Assembly (NCBI GenBank): GCA_903813345.2
Contig: CAIIXF020000005.1
Location: forward strand, 12,899,375-12,963,374
DNA: 64,000 nucleotides
Direction: 5' to 3'
DNA from: Owenia fusiformis
Lineage: Eukaryota > Annelida > Polychaeta > Sabellida > Oweniidae
Shown here one piece after another: positions 12,236 to 24,594 of the stretch. Numbering within the stretch: the stretch's first letter is position 1; every line of letters starts with the position of its first letter. The position numbers and the translations under genes are program-made. Under the pieces are notes generated by a model, which searched no databases, was not told the DNA's origin, and worked only from the letters and a program-made list of their open reading frames with translations.

Positions 12236-13400
12236 TATCCCATACTTGGACGTGTTACAGGTACATAAAGCCGGTTTGTAAAAACTTATATTTTCATCAG
12301 CGGGCAGATATAGCTTTACGTCCCGCTCCGAGCGGGCAGGTATAGAATATCTGCCCGCGACGTCATAATCGCCGTTCGCATATTTGTTCATAATTTGTAA
12401 CGTTCGCGTAATGACTGAAAACGGCAATGAAGAAAACACAGACAATCGGGATCTGTTTGATGGTTTAAAAAAGGGAAGGAGCATCCACTTAATAAATTAA
12501 AAATTCGAGAAAATAAATGTGGGAATATTTGAAAGAACAGGAAAATCCGCCCACGGCCAAGAAAACAAAACTGGACGTGAATATTCTAAAATATTTCCAC
12601 GATTGAACAATGTGAACCAGATGACCAATATTGGTATGGGATAAACGTATTATCCTATAGTCGGTTCAGGATATTGGGATTATCCCTTGGCCAATATAAT
12701 ATATTTTCCCTCGGGACCTGCGGCCCTCGGACAAATATATTATATTTGCCTCGGGATAATCCCAATATCCTGAACCTCATATAGGATAATCTCTATTTAT
12801 CCCATACTTGGACGTGTTACAGGTACATAAAGCCGGTTTGTAAAAACTTATATTTTCATCAGCGGGCAGATATAGAGATTATCCTATATGAGGTTCAGGA
12901 TATTGGGATTATCCCGAGGCCAATATAATATATCTGCCCGAGGGCCGTAGGTCCCGAGGGAAGATATATAATATTGGTCAAGGGATAATCCCAATATCCT
13001 TAACCGACTATAGGATGATCTGTTTATCCCATACCAATCACATTGTTCAATTGTTGCAACAAATCGTGGAATTATTTTTGAATATTCATGTCCAGTTTTT
13101 CATTCTTGTCCGTAGCCGGATTTTCCTGTTCAAATATTTGATTATTAACGGGACATACTGCTCCTTCCCTTCTTTAAATCATCAAACAGATCGCGATTGT
13201 TTGCGTTTTTATCCATTGTCGTTTACAGTACGAACGTTACAAAAAAGAACCAATACGGGAACAGCGATTATGACGTAGCGGGCAGATATGCTATATCTGC
13301 CCGCTCGGAGCGGGACGTAAAGCTATATCTGCCCGCTGATGAAAATATAAGTTTTTACAAACCGGCTTTATGTACCTGGAACACGTCCAAGTATGGGATA
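12236..13400. mobile_element. ~1.16-kb inverted-repeat compound element
   Basis: The left end CCCATACTTGGACGTGTTAC is repeated near 12799 in the same direction and near 13400 in reverse. From both sides the sequence passes through GCGGGCAGATATAG and GTCATAATCGCC words towards two central palindromes of the GGGATTATCCC type (about 12655-12775 and 12872-13010). The centre of one reads CTCGGGACCTGCGGCCCTCG and of the other CCGAGGGCCGTAGGTCCCGA. It looks like one foldback element with a nested or duplicated copy. The open frames across it have no recognisable domain. Confidence 0.75.
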
Positions 13401-13408
13401 AATAGGGG

Positions 13409-13549
13409 TTATGCACTGGGAGGTTTTAGATACAGGGAATATCCCGAGGGATATACAATATATCTTCCCGAGGGACCGAAGAGACCGAGGGAAGATGTAT
13501 TGTATATCCCAAGGGATATTCCATGTATCCAAACCGACCGTGCATAACT
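13409..13549. mobile_element. Palindrome of the GGGATATAC family
   Basis: Arms GTTATGCACTGGGAGGTTTT and the reverse-matching AAACCGACCGTGCATAAC enclose GGGATATACAATATATCTTC, a centre reading CGAGGGACCGAAGAGACCGA, and the mirrored arm. Relatives lie at 30790-31015 and 63539-63677. Confidence 0.85.
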
Positions 13550-13552
13550 GGT

Positions 13553-13899
13553 GTATCTCATACTTGAGTGGGTTTAGGGTAGATATAACCTTTTCCACCT
13601 TTTTCAAATGACAAGATATTTATATTTAACATTTTCGTAATATTCTTTTTGTTCAATACAATGAAATTGTAACATTTAATTTAAAAAAAATTAAATTTTA
13701 AAATTAAAAAATTAAAACTTTAGATATTTTTAAAAACTTTTTTAAACTTTTGAAAAATTCCCGGGAGCGGGATGGATATATTATATCTGCCCGCATTTGG
13801 CCTGGAGCGGGACATATACAATATATCCTGCCCGCTCCTCAGATACGATATATATTCCCGAGTGATATCTACCCCAAACCCACTCAAGTATGAGATACA
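13553..13899. mobile_element. ~347-bp MITE ending in GTATCTCATACTTGAG
   Basis: The ends GTATCTCATACTTGAGTGGG and CCCACTCAAGTATGAGATAC are perfect inverted repeats of at least 20 bp. The AT-rich middle is followed by TATATCTGCCCGC and GGAGCGGGACATA words. A second copy, cut off by the window end, starts near 63680, again immediately after a GGGATATAC-type palindrome, so the two modules travel together. Confidence 0.8.
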
Positions 13900-14000
13900 T
13901 AGCTATACGTCCCGCTTCGAGCGGCAGATATAGTATATCTGCCCGCTACGTCATAATCGCCGCTCGCATATTTGTTCATAATTTGTAACGTTCGCGTAAT

Positions 14001-14500
14001 NNNNNNNNNNNNNNNNNNNNNNNNNNNNNNNNNNNNNNNNNNNNNNNNNNNNNNNNNNNNNNNNNNNNNNNNNNNNNNNNNNNNNNNNNNNNNNNNNNNN
14101 NNNNNNNNNNNNNNNNNNNNNNNNNNNNNNNNNNNNNNNNNNNNNNNNNNNNNNNNNNNNNNNNNNNNNNNNNNNNNNNNNNNNNNNNNNNNNNNNNNNN
14201 NNNNNNNNNNNNNNNNNNNNNNNNNNNNNNNNNNNNNNNNNNNNNNNNNNNNNNNNNNNNNNNNNNNNNNNNNNNNNNNNNNNNNNNNNNNNNNNNNNNN
14301 NNNNNNNNNNNNNNNNNNNNNNNNNNNNNNNNNNNNNNNNNNNNNNNNNNNNNNNNNNNNNNNNNNNNNNNNNNNNNNNNNNNNNNNNNNNNNNNNNNNN
14401 NNNNNNNNNNNNNNNNNNNNNNNNNNNNNNNNNNNNNNNNNNNNNNNNNNNNNNNNNNNNNNNNNNNNNNNNNNNNNNNNNNNNNNNNNNNNNNNNNNNN
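14001..14500. other. Assembly gap (500 N)
   Basis: Exactly 500 Ns. The left edge (13940-14000) matches 12355-12411, so the missing piece should begin with more of that palindromic element; the placeholder length may not be the real size. Confidence 0.99.
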
Positions 14501-15149
14501 TTTCCATGTAATTGTTATAATGGGTAAGAAATGGAATATTGAATTGCTTATATTTTGTTTTCAGGACTCGCAAGAGACGCTCTTGTTTGAGCCTCTATAG
14601 GGCAAGAAAAAATTGTGTCTAGCTTTATTTATGAAACCAATTTGTCAAAAAGATAGCAATGAAGAGGCAAAAGAAGAATTAGCATCAAGTTCTGATGAAT
14701 ATGACAAAATTAATAACAATGAATCTGGGATACATATTTGAACGAGCTTCGCGTAACCGTCAATCAATTTTTTGCGTAACCGCAAATTAAAAATACAATA
14801 TTATGGCTCATGTAGAACATATTAGGTGGTTTTCAATGCTCAATTGGCTTTTTATGATCGTATGTAGGTTGAATCTATATACCCCGAGGTCGTTAGGCAA
14901 TGTAGACCATGTCCTAACGACAAAAATAAACAAATTACTAAATTTTGTGTAGTTTTGAATTTCAAACTCAACAGTTTTTCGCTTATTTCATGTTATCCCG
15001 GGCATCAATTTGCAAAGAATACGTTCAATATATACATTACTAAATGCATCACCGAATGCGATGCCTACAAAAATCGTTCATCCTTTCATTGATACACAGT
15101 AGAAGAAAATAATGCACCAACCTTAGTTTTCTGTTCCATCGCGGCCATT
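14501..15149. other. Gene-free stretch after the gap
   Basis: No firm gene. An acceptor-like TTTTGTTTTCAG near 14563 is followed by frames that stop quickly. A short open run at 14631-14741 (reads MKPICQKDSNEEAKEE, acidic, then a stop) lacks a good acceptor in frame and is not called. Confidence 0.35.
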
Positions 15150-17313
15150 TTTATGTCACCACCAAAAGTGGTGACATATTGTTATGGTCTCCGTTTTTTT
15201 GCGACGGCGGTTGGCGTCCGGCGGTTGGTGGTTGGCGTCCGGCGGTTGGCGTCTGGCGGTTGGCGTCTGTAACAATTTCTTACAACTTCCTATAACTTAA
15301 CAAATACTGTTTAGACTGACTTCAATTTTTTTCTAAATCATCTACATGTTCTCAGAAGTTCAAATCTGACTTTAGATTTGACATTTGACCTTCAATGACC
15401 TTCTCAAGGTCAAAAAGGTCTTTTTTCAACTTGCTTCACATTGACTAAATTTTTTTTCAAAATCATCTACATGTTCTCAGAAATTCAAATCTGACTTTAG
15501 ATTTGACATTTGACCTTCAAATCTGACTTTAGATTTGACATTTGACCTTCAATGACCTTCTCAAGGTCAAAAAAGGTCAAAAAGGTCTGTTTTCAACTTG
15601 CATCAAATTGACTAAATTTTTTTTTCAAAATCATCTACATGTTCTCAGAAATTCAAATCTGACTTAAGATTTGACATTTGACCTTCGATGACCTTCTCAA
15701 GGTCAAAAAAGGTCAAAAAGGTCTGTTTTAAACTTGCTTCAAATTGACTAAAAAAAATTTTCAAAATCATCTACGTGTTCTCAGAAATTCAAATCTGACT
15801 TTAGATTTGACTTAAGATTTGACATTTGACCTTCAATGACCTTCTCAAAGTCAAAAAAGGTCAAAAAGGTCTTTTTTCAACTTGCTTCAAATTGACTAAA
15901 TTTTTTTTTCAAAATCACCTACATGTTCTCAGAAATTCAAATCTGACTTTAGATTTGACATTTGACCTTCAATGACCTTCTCAAGGTCAAAAAAGGTCAA
16001 AAAGGTCTGTTTTCAACTTGCTTCAAATTGACTAAATTTTTTTTTCAAAATCATCTACGTGTTCTCAGAAATTCAAATCGGACTTAAGATTTGACTTAAG
16101 ATTTGACATTTGACCTTCAATGACCTTCTCAAGGTCAAAAAAGGTCAAAAAGGTCTGTTTTCAACTTGCTTCAAATTGACTAAAAAAAATTTTCAAAATC
16201 ATCTACGTGTTCTCAGAAATTCAAATCTGACTTTAGATTTGACTTAAGATTTGACATTTGACCTTCAATGACCTTCTCAAAGTCAAAAAAGGTCAAAAAG
16301 GTCTTTTTTCAACTTGCTTCAAATTGACAAAAATTTTTTTTCAAAATCATCTGCATGTTCTCAGAAATTCAAATCTGACTTAAGATTTGACATTTGACCT
16401 TCAATGACCTTCTCAATGTCAAAAAAGGTCAAAAAGGTATTTTTTCATCTTGCTTCAAATTGACTAATTTCTTTTTTCAAAATCAGCTACATGTTCTCAG
16501 AAATTCAAATCTGACTTTAGATTTGACATTTGACCTTAAATGACCTTCTCAAGGTCAAAAAAGGTAAAAAAGGTCTGTTTTCAACTTGCTTCAAATTGAC
16601 TAAAAAAAAATTTCAAAATCATCTACGTGTTCTCAGAAATTCAAATCTGACTTTAGATTTGACTTAAGATTTGACATTTGACCTTCAATGACCTTCTCAA
16701 TGTCAAAAAAGGTCAAAAAGATCTTTTTTCAACTTGCTTCAAATTGACTAATTTTTTTTTTCAAAATCATCTACATGTTCTCAGAAATTCAAATCTGACT
16801 TTAGATTTGACATTTGACCTTCAATGACCTTCTCAATGTCAAAAAAGGTCAAAAAGGTATTTTTTCATCTTGCTTCAAATTGACTAAATTTTTTTTCAAA
16901 ATCATCTACATGTTCTCAAAAATTCAAATATGACTTTAGATTTGACTTTAGATTTGACATTTGACCTTCAATGACCTTCTCAAGGTCAAAAAAGGTCAAA
17001 AAGGTCTTTTTTCAACTTGCTTCAAATTGACTATTTTTTTTTTCAAAATCATCTACATGTTCTCAGAAATTCAAATCTGACTTTGGATTTGACATTTGAC
17101 CTTTAATGACCTTCTCAAGGTCAAAAAAGGTCAAAAAGGTCTGTTTTCAACTTGCTTCAAATTGACCAATTTTTTTTTTCAAAATCATCTACATCTTTTC
17201 AGAAGTTCAAATTTGACTTTACAAGTTCTCAGAAATTCAAATCTGACTTAAGTTTGAACTCATAATATTGTGAGCAACTAGGTGGTGACATTTTGTCATG
17301 TTAATGCCTTGTT
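15150..17313. mobile_element. Element carrying an internal ~140-bp satellite
   Basis: It begins near AAGTGGTGACATATTGTTAT (15166), passes through a GGCGGTTGGCGTC tandem, and ends with GACATTTTGTCATGTTAATG and CCTTGTT (17313). The same two ends lie only ~110 bp apart at 43416-43529, so this is the long form of a repeat family. From 15300 to 17240 it holds about a dozen copies of a 115-160-bp unit containing CAAATCTGACTTTAGATTTG, TGACCTTCAATGACCTTCTC and GGTCAAAAAGGTC. The variable length comes from duplicated GACTTTAGATTTGA words. There is no coding capacity. Confidence 0.8.
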
Positions 17314-17562
17314 ATTGGATAAATCAGTGATCGTAGTCGTCTAATTCCGTTTTCAGAGGTGTCGTAACCGTCATGCTATAACACCGTGATAATGCATGGT
17401 ATATGTGCATGATACGCACTCTACTATACCTTGCATTTGGTGATCATGGACAACCCATTTGGCTTATTAGTAAAGATTATGTTATTTGTTTTAATGTGTC
17501 TGTTCCTTATTAATGGTTTATCGGATGACTGTTGATGTTAGAAAGGTACTTTCAAAAATATA

Positions 17563-17720
17563 CACTGCATCAAATGTGGAATTTCTAGTAATTTCTAGAC
17601 GTGCTTAGTCGGTCTAGGAACTCCGTGTATCTAGAGATTTCTAGGCGTGCTTAGACGTGCTTAGAGCTGGCGTGGACAGAGCGTGACTAGAGTCTAGAAA
17701 TCTCTAGGCACGCCGTGGTT
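17563..17720. repeat. Partial copy of the CACTG / TCTAGACGTGCTTAG family
   Basis: CACTGCATCAAATGTGGAAT matches the left end of the element at 33901-34793. It is followed by the same TTTCTAGACGTGCTTAG and TCTAGAGATTTCTAG words in both orientations. No right end was found. Confidence 0.65.
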
Positions 17721-19926
17721 AGACACAAGACAAAATTAGTCGTTATTTAATTGCCATGTGAGATTTTGCGCTATATGGAAACATTTAAATTATAATTTAC
17801 CGCACGTGTTAATATTTCGTGTTTTGCTTTAGCTAAATACGGGATATCAAATCAAAAAGAGTATGTTTTCACTTTATATCCGACTTGAGTCACGAAAAGT
17901 ACATCGCAACATGGCTTCTTAATTGTTAACTTGTTATAAATTAAGAGGGTCTGTTTAAATGCCTATTTCCACTAATCAACACCCATTATTTTCGCATTGA
18001 CAAGTACCAGGGCCGAATCCAGCATTTGCTAAGGGGATGACTTTTGAATTATTCCAGGGGTGAGGTCACATTTGATATTTGCTCAAAAATTACACGAAAA
18101 CTGCTCAAAATGGTGAAAGAATAATTGGCCGGTGGATGCAGTATTATTTTAAACAATACATTATTGTCGGCGAAGGGGAGGGGGCTAACATATAGTTGAA
18201 ATTACATAATACGCTACCTTGGTGATCTAGAAACATAATCTTGTCATAAACAACTACTGATTATTATGTGAACGGATATTTGTAAATTTGGTTTAAAAAG
18301 AAACTGAATATAGGGTAAAAATGAGGGAGACACAGACGTCGGAAGAGTGGGGATAAAATCTAATCAACACTAAGCTGAGACAGAATGAGAATCATATGTC
18401 TGGACTCACAAGATTTTCATAAACATATTTGTTGATTGCTCACGAAAACAAAAACAAATTTCAGGGTTCATTGGCATCACACAATATTTGCAAAATGGGG
18501 GAGTGCATTTTCCCAGGATTTTAAACAATGCTTTACTTCAAATGTCGCCCCTCATACTAGCATAGTACGCTTTAACTGTCAGATTCAGTAGCACCCTGCC
18601 CTTGATATATTAATACATAGTTTTCTTGTACCCCTTTTCAAAAATACAACGAACTAAATACATAGTAATAATGATCTTGGAATTGATTTCTTTGATCTGT
18701 AATCTAGATCACACAATAACTAATTAACTGTTTGATTGCGTTTTTGCTTCTTCAAAGACGGGATATCCCAAAATTACCTTGATTACAGCATTGGCTTTCA
18801 AGAGAGTCCATGATTGCAGTCTACATGGTCTATAGGCTATTTTTAATTCCTCGATATTTTAGTTGTGTATCTTTGAATCTGATTATCATATACAATTTAC
18901 TTTAACCAATTTTACCCGTTTTTTGAACTTCAAAACTGTCACATACATATTGGTGGTCACTAATCATATTAGGACCAATAACAAATAACATAATTAAAAC
19001 TGGAAAACATACAATACATATTCATCATCTCATCTATTTCTCCGGTTTGTATCTCCCGGTAATCTTTATGCCTTGAGCCACCCCCCCCCCCTTACAGATA
19101 CTTTAGATACACTTATTTTGACGCTACTTAATTTGACGAATTTGCTCAATTTCAAATATTGGCGGCTATTTAATTTGGCGGAATCAGGACTGAAGTTTAA
19201 TTTTTGTCTATGTTTATGCATGGGCTTTAAAAAGATTATCTTGAAAGCCCATGGTTTATGTCATTAGGACGGGTATTTACTAAGATATTTTCTGTATTTA
19301 TTTTGGGATAATGTATGACATGTTGATGACATGCTCAGTTGACAGGAAAAGGGGCCCCACAAGTTTAATTTCTGAAGTGCATTTGACAAAAATTCCAAAC
19401 TGAAATTTGACGGATTTTAATTTGGCGGATTTTCTGACTCCGTCAATCCGTCTAATTAAAACGGGAGCCAAATTAAGTATCTTCAGTTATATCAATATTA
19501 TTTTGTATCTATCTGACATTATAATTTCGAAGAGAGATTCTCCGGGGAACATTCTGGATTTCGAACATAATAAACTTAATTTGAAATTGAATCTGAAATT
19601 CTGTCAGAATGGAATACATGGACCTGGTTACATGGTTTATCTTATTCTAAATGGACAAATAAGATCGCAGGGGCAGGAAACTCCCCCGTTGTTGACATTT
19701 TGTTCATATAAAAGGCATTTGCATTAATCCTTTTGATAACTTTCTTTCGTAGTTGGTCTCTTGACCCGAAACATTCTGTACAGGGTACCTACCCCTAAAT
19801 CCCATATTAAAGCCCTTATATTTGCCGGGTACATACATACCCCCCTCCCTCTCAAGCCGTACTTTTGCTGTTCCCCACAGCTGAGTTCATTTGTGAACTA
19901 TTATTTTGTATAATGAATCCTGGTGG
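17721..19926. other. Gene-free stretch
   Basis: No supported exon. It holds AT-rich sequence, a poly-C run (19079-19092) and repeated TTTGGCGG/TTTGACGG words between 19120 and 19470 that may be remains of a repeat. The 106-codon frame at 19407-19727 covers that repeat and shows no domain. Confidence 0.35.
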
Positions 19927-19931
19927 ATGTG

Positions 19932-20720
19932 CAGTGGCGTAGGAACAATATACGCCAAAACGCCAATGCGTAGTGTTGAAAAGCTAGAATGGAATAGCTT
20001 AATAATTTCCTTATGTTCTTTAGTCATATTTCCTCATTGTTAATAAATTGTTTGTGATCTCGAGCACACTAAAGAAATGTTTTTGGAAACCATGTAATAT
20101 GTTCGATTTTTTCAATAGTACTCTTTGCAAGGTTTTTGTTCCTCTGTTACTTTTTTCTAGCTTCGGCCACGATAAATGGCACTTTTTGGCGTAAAAATCA
20201 AGGTGATTTGGGGTAGAGGGTTATGATAGTTGGAAGTTTAAGCCAGTAAAAATGAAAGTACATTTCAACTTCAGTTCTAGGAAAGCAATTACCCTAATTT
20301 CTATTTTATTTGAAATATAATAGATTATTATTTTAGGAAATAAAGCATTTAGGCACCAATAGTTATTTTGAAAGGAAAAAACAATTTACCACAAAATGTC
20401 ACGTTGACTTTTGCATGGGCTTTATTTATCTTATAAAAAAAGTTGAAGACATTAGAGTTATGTTGTATCATTGATCACGGACATGTTTCTATTGATCATA
20501 CTAGTTTCTTTAATCTGTATTGTTGAGATTTAAAAGATCGGCATTCCATGGTGATTTTATATCATGAAAAACATTCGAACATTTTAAGCACAATTAGAAA
20601 GGTATTACCATAAAAATTACCTTTTACGAGCATAAAAGAGGCGTTTTGATTCGTTAAGATTTGACACATTTTTTTCATATTTTTGGCGTAGTGTTGAATT
20701 TACACCTTCCTACGCCCCTG
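19932..20720. mobile_element. 789-bp hAT-like non-autonomous element
   Basis: The ends CAGTGGCGTAGGAA and TTCCTACGCCCCTG are inverted, and CAG-GGCGTAG ends are typical of hAT elements. A second internal inverted match (GGCGTAGTGTTGAA) lies inside both ends. ATGTG directly flanks both sides (19927-19931, 20721-20725); a full 8-bp duplication is not conserved. No transposase frame remains. Confidence 0.75.
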
Positions 20721-20725
20721 ATGTG

Positions 20726-23183
20726 ATATCTGTAAAATATACAAAATGTACATTATATATGCGGTCTGGGGTGTGGGGGGGGGCTCACTTTAAAAAAACA
20801 ATTTGGGAGGTCTCACTTTTGACAATCAGAGGCAAAGGTCTCAAATTTGTTAAACAAAGCATGGAATGCCCATGAACCAATTATGAATATTATCAAATGA
20901 AAACAAAATATTAATTCCTTATAATCCAAATACTTCCTTGTTTTTATAACTGCTGAACCACCTTGATTACAGAAGACATACCGTGGAGTAGTCTAGAAAT
21001 AGTTTTTCAAGCTTAGGACCTATAGCCATTTATCATGTGGATCGACACTGTTTATTTATTTGCATAGATATGTTACTGGCCTTGGGAGGCACATGATGCC
21101 TTCTAGCAATTTCAGATTTGTATTGTTTGAACTTCTATTTTGTTTAATGCACACTTCTGATCACCATATCAAATCATTTGAATCGTAAAGATGATCATTC
21201 AAATAATTTTGATTGAGGAAAATGTAAATATACAATTTACAATTCAATACATAATTTGCACGAGTCTTAGGTTTGAATGAATTAAAATGACGTAAGCTAA
21301 GTGTAAAATTTTTGAAAAAAGCCTATCAAAAGACGAATTGTTTTTTGAATACTTTGCGAGGAAATCAATATTGATGTACCGTATTGAAGTCATAAACAAC
21401 AGCTTCGAGATGTCAGCCCGAAAACTATCTCCCGGTTGTCATGTTTATCTGGGAAACTGCTGGTTGTAATCATAATAGGACACACGGCAAAAAATGTGTA
21501 TCAAAATCCGTTGAAACATTCCAAAAAGGGCATATTTTGTATTCACCTTGACATAATGTACATGTAACTGTGTCTAGGTGATCTTCAGTCAGTGACAGTT
21601 GTAAAGACTAGTTGCAACTTGAAAAAGAAAAAAAAGAAAAAGAAAAAAAGACACTAGTTGCAACTGGTGATGTTTTCCATGGAAAGCCGTGAGCACGCTT
21701 TGCAAACTATCTCTGGACTCTCTCTCTCCGGACGGCAGAGGGGGGGGGGGGGGGGGGGGTTGCGATGAGCGCGAAGGCACCCCCCCCCCAAAAAAAGCTC
21801 ATAAAAAATATAACCATTAGATAGAAGAAATGAGCTTTCAATTTTTTTATTTGAAGTTTCAATCTCATTTTTGAAGAATTTTGAAAGATGCATCAATTTT
21901 TGTAAAATTCAAAATAAATCTTAACATTTTTTGGGCTCGCTTAATAAGTTATGCCACGATCGCACATCATGACATCTCATTTCTTCTCAGTCCTGAGATG
22001 ATGTTTCAGGTGAAACAGAAAGATGCTATGAGTATCAGAATGGGATCGCACCACATGGGGAGTAGTTTCCAGAAAGATTAGAATAGGGTGGGTGGGGTAG
22101 CCTTGCCCAAGTCGTATCTTTTTCCTATATTGATTTCTATTATTCAAGATCAGATAAGTAAAAAATACCGACTTGGAAAAGGCCGGGGAAAAGGCTAAGG
22201 ATGGGGGTGCAAGAAGGTATCCCGGTGTAAAAGAAATCATGGTCTCCTGGGGATTATGGTCCCCTTTCTTAAAGGCCCTTACTGGCCCTGATTGTGGATA
22301 CGATAATAAGGGAAAGAGTTGTATTTAGGTCACCATATAAATCAATGGAAAGTAGGACCATAATTTGATAGGACCACCTACCCTTTTACACCGGCATAAA
22401 TAATGTCAGATCAACATCCTAGATATAGTGATATCTGGACACCCCCTCCCCCATCTAACGGCCCTGAGATTCAATCGCTCTTTGAAAGTGTCCAAAAAAT
22501 GATGAAAACTGCATGTGATTGAAATTTTGGCCAGTAAGAGTTCCAGCCCCCCCCCTCCCCATCTACCCTTGGCTCTTACCATGGACATGGAGGAAATTTA
22601 GGAGTCATTTTCAAATGCCCGATTACAAGATTACAGTGATTTATTTCCCCCCTTACATAACAGTGTTGTTGGTGGGCAGATGAATTCGAGTATGTATTGA
22701 TCTAGTTAATTAGTGATTACAGATAGATTAAAGGAAAAGTGACTTGAAAGTGAATTCTCAAAATTGAGAATTCTGATTGTAATCAAAACTATATGAATTG
22801 ATACTAATCGCACGGACATGGACTAGTATTTTGAATCATTTCATATCCTATCCAACAGCAAGTGAAATCAAATGATCAAGCTACATTATTTATTGAAACT
22901 TAAATAAGGGACAATATTTTTTTTTACCTCTTATGTTAGTTTCAGATGTTGCTTGCAATTTCTTGAGTTTTTGAGGCGTACTAATGGCCACTTGTATAAT
23001 CATTAGAGTTTTTAATGCGCACTTTTGGTCTATAGGCCTGTCATTGAGGTACATTCTAAAATTGTCTCGGTTTATCAGGTTTAGATTTGGTCATTTTGAC
23101 TATATATAATTGTTAAGTTTTAAGCGCAGTTTTGGTCTATATGCTTATAATAGAAAACTTTAAGGAGATGATTTGGTCTACGC
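20726..23183. other. Gene-free stretch with dispersed repeats
   Basis: No supported exon. It contains a copy of a dispersed family at about 21735-21960 (poly-G, GAGCTTTCAATTTTTTTATT, TTTTTGTAAAATTCAAAATA), with other copies at 32640-32830, 34028-34215, 47950-48120 and 48370-48545. G-runs also lie at 20770-20785 and C-runs at 22550. Confidence 0.5.
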
Positions 23184-23263
23184 TACACTTTGCATTCGTT
23201 TGACTTAACTTCTTAAAAGAGAGCTTCGTCTTCGTAGTTTAACTAGACTCTGCACGCAGGGTA
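23184..23263. mobile_element. 80-bp minimal derivative of the 42606-45343 element
   Basis: It starts TACACTTTGCATTCGTTTGA and ends TCTGCACGCAGGGTA. The first ~47 bp match the left end and the last ~33 bp the right end of the 2.74-kb element at 42606-45343. It is flanked by GGTCTACGC (23175-23183) and GGTCTACTA (23264-23272), a 7/9 match to a 9-bp target duplication, the same size as the perfect one at the large copy. Confidence 0.85.
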
Positions 23264-23265
23264 GG

Positions 23266-24290
23266 TCTACTAGACAGGTTCCAATTCAAATAATTCAAGT
23301 TTTTGAGGCATTTTTTAGAAAAAGCAACAGACCTATTTTTACTAGATCAGTTTTTCATGCTGATAAAGATATTAAAAGATGACAGCTCAACGGGGTGGTC
23401 ACGACACTAAATTTTGGCATTTTTACCCCCCTAGGAAAATATTCTAGGGGGTACTATGAAACTAGTTCATAACTCAAAGGATATATGAGCTATTGTGCTG
23501 AGTTGTACACCATACATTGCTAGTACAAATATGAATACTATCCTAAAGTTATGGGTTAATACCCTTATTGGTCTCAGAAAAATACAAAAAACAGGAAAAA
23601 GATACGCAATTTTTGTCTTGCCAATTTTATATTTGTAGCTTCAAGCACAATATGAGAGCTTTAACAGCTCCCCGGGGGGTTCACTGTATATAAAACTCGA
23701 CGGGGGTCCTAGGCTGAAGCCTCAAATATCAATATGTTCCCATACCAACCAAAATATAGGACCAATGCCATACCAAATGTCCAAATATAGGACCAATGCC
23801 ATACCAAATGCCGAATTATGGGACCAATGCCATACCAAATGTCAAAATGTAGGACCAATGCCATACCAAATGTCCAAATATGGAACCAATGCCATACCTT
23901 ATTCAAAGTAAATGAAATATAGGATCAATGTCATACAAATTTGCAACTACTGGACCAATGCCATACCATTCTCATACCAGAAGAGCAAAAGTCCGACCAT
24001 TGCCATACCTCAGAAGTCAGAAATTTCCGGGCATTCCCATACCAAATCCTAAAATATGGGTCCATTGCCATACCAAACGTTGAAAAAGGTACCCCACATG
24101 CGCCGAGGATCCCCGTCAAGGTTTATATATAGTGAACCCCCCGGGAACAGCTCATAGTAGTATTTTAAAAACATTTCCAAGCTATGTGTGGTATTGTAAT
24201 ACATCTATTTTAGTTATGAAGTACTATTTTGTAATTTTAATATGACTTTATAGTGCCCTATCCCTGGAAAATTGAAGAAAGTGGATGTGG
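23266..24290. repeat. Left arm of a long inverted repeat
   Basis: Starting at GACAGGTTCCAATT, this arm is matched in reverse by 27795-28355, through words such as AAAGATGACAGCTCAACGGG and ATAGTGCCCTATCCCTGG. The 475-bp insertion at 23671-24145 is absent from the other arm. Identity looks about 80-85% by eye, so the pair is old. Confidence 0.85.
23671..24145. mobile_element. 475-bp hAT-like MITE with internal 31-bp minisatellite
   Basis: The ends CCCGGGGGGTTCACTGTATA and (reverse complement) CCCGGGGGGTTCACTATATA form ~40-bp terminal inverted repeats. AACAGCTC lies on both sides (23663-23670, 24146-24153), a perfect 8-bp duplication as made by hAT-type transposases. The other inverted-repeat arm has a single AACAGCTC (27931-27938, reverse), i.e. 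the empty site. The interior is about ten imperfect copies of AGGACCAATGCCATACCAAA plus 11 bp. Confidence 0.93.
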
Positions 24291-24594
24291 TGAATTTTAT
24301 CATTTTGCAGCATTAAGTTAGAAACATGTATTGATAGACACCAAATCAATAAATTCATACCATCATCAAATGTTAGGTGACATTCTAATTCATTTATTAC
24401 TAGAATATAGGACTTAAGATATTTTATATGTAAGTTTTCAATTAAGTACATGTATCATAATGAAATCTAGTTAATCACATACTAGAGAGGTTGGCATACA
24501 GTCTGGACATTGACATAAAGTCTAAACATTATAATCATCAATTGATCTCATTTGAACAACTAAACTATGGTGGTCATCATGCACAAGTAATGTT

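Noticed and set aside
13884-14573. Long frame spanning the N-run on the minus strand
   Set aside because: Most codons are N; the readable ends belong to palindromic repeats and AT-rich sequence.
14631-14741. Possible acidic mini-exon (MKPICQKDSNEEAKEE)
   Set aside because: No acceptor in a matching frame with a pyrimidine tract, and no partner exon; could be chance.
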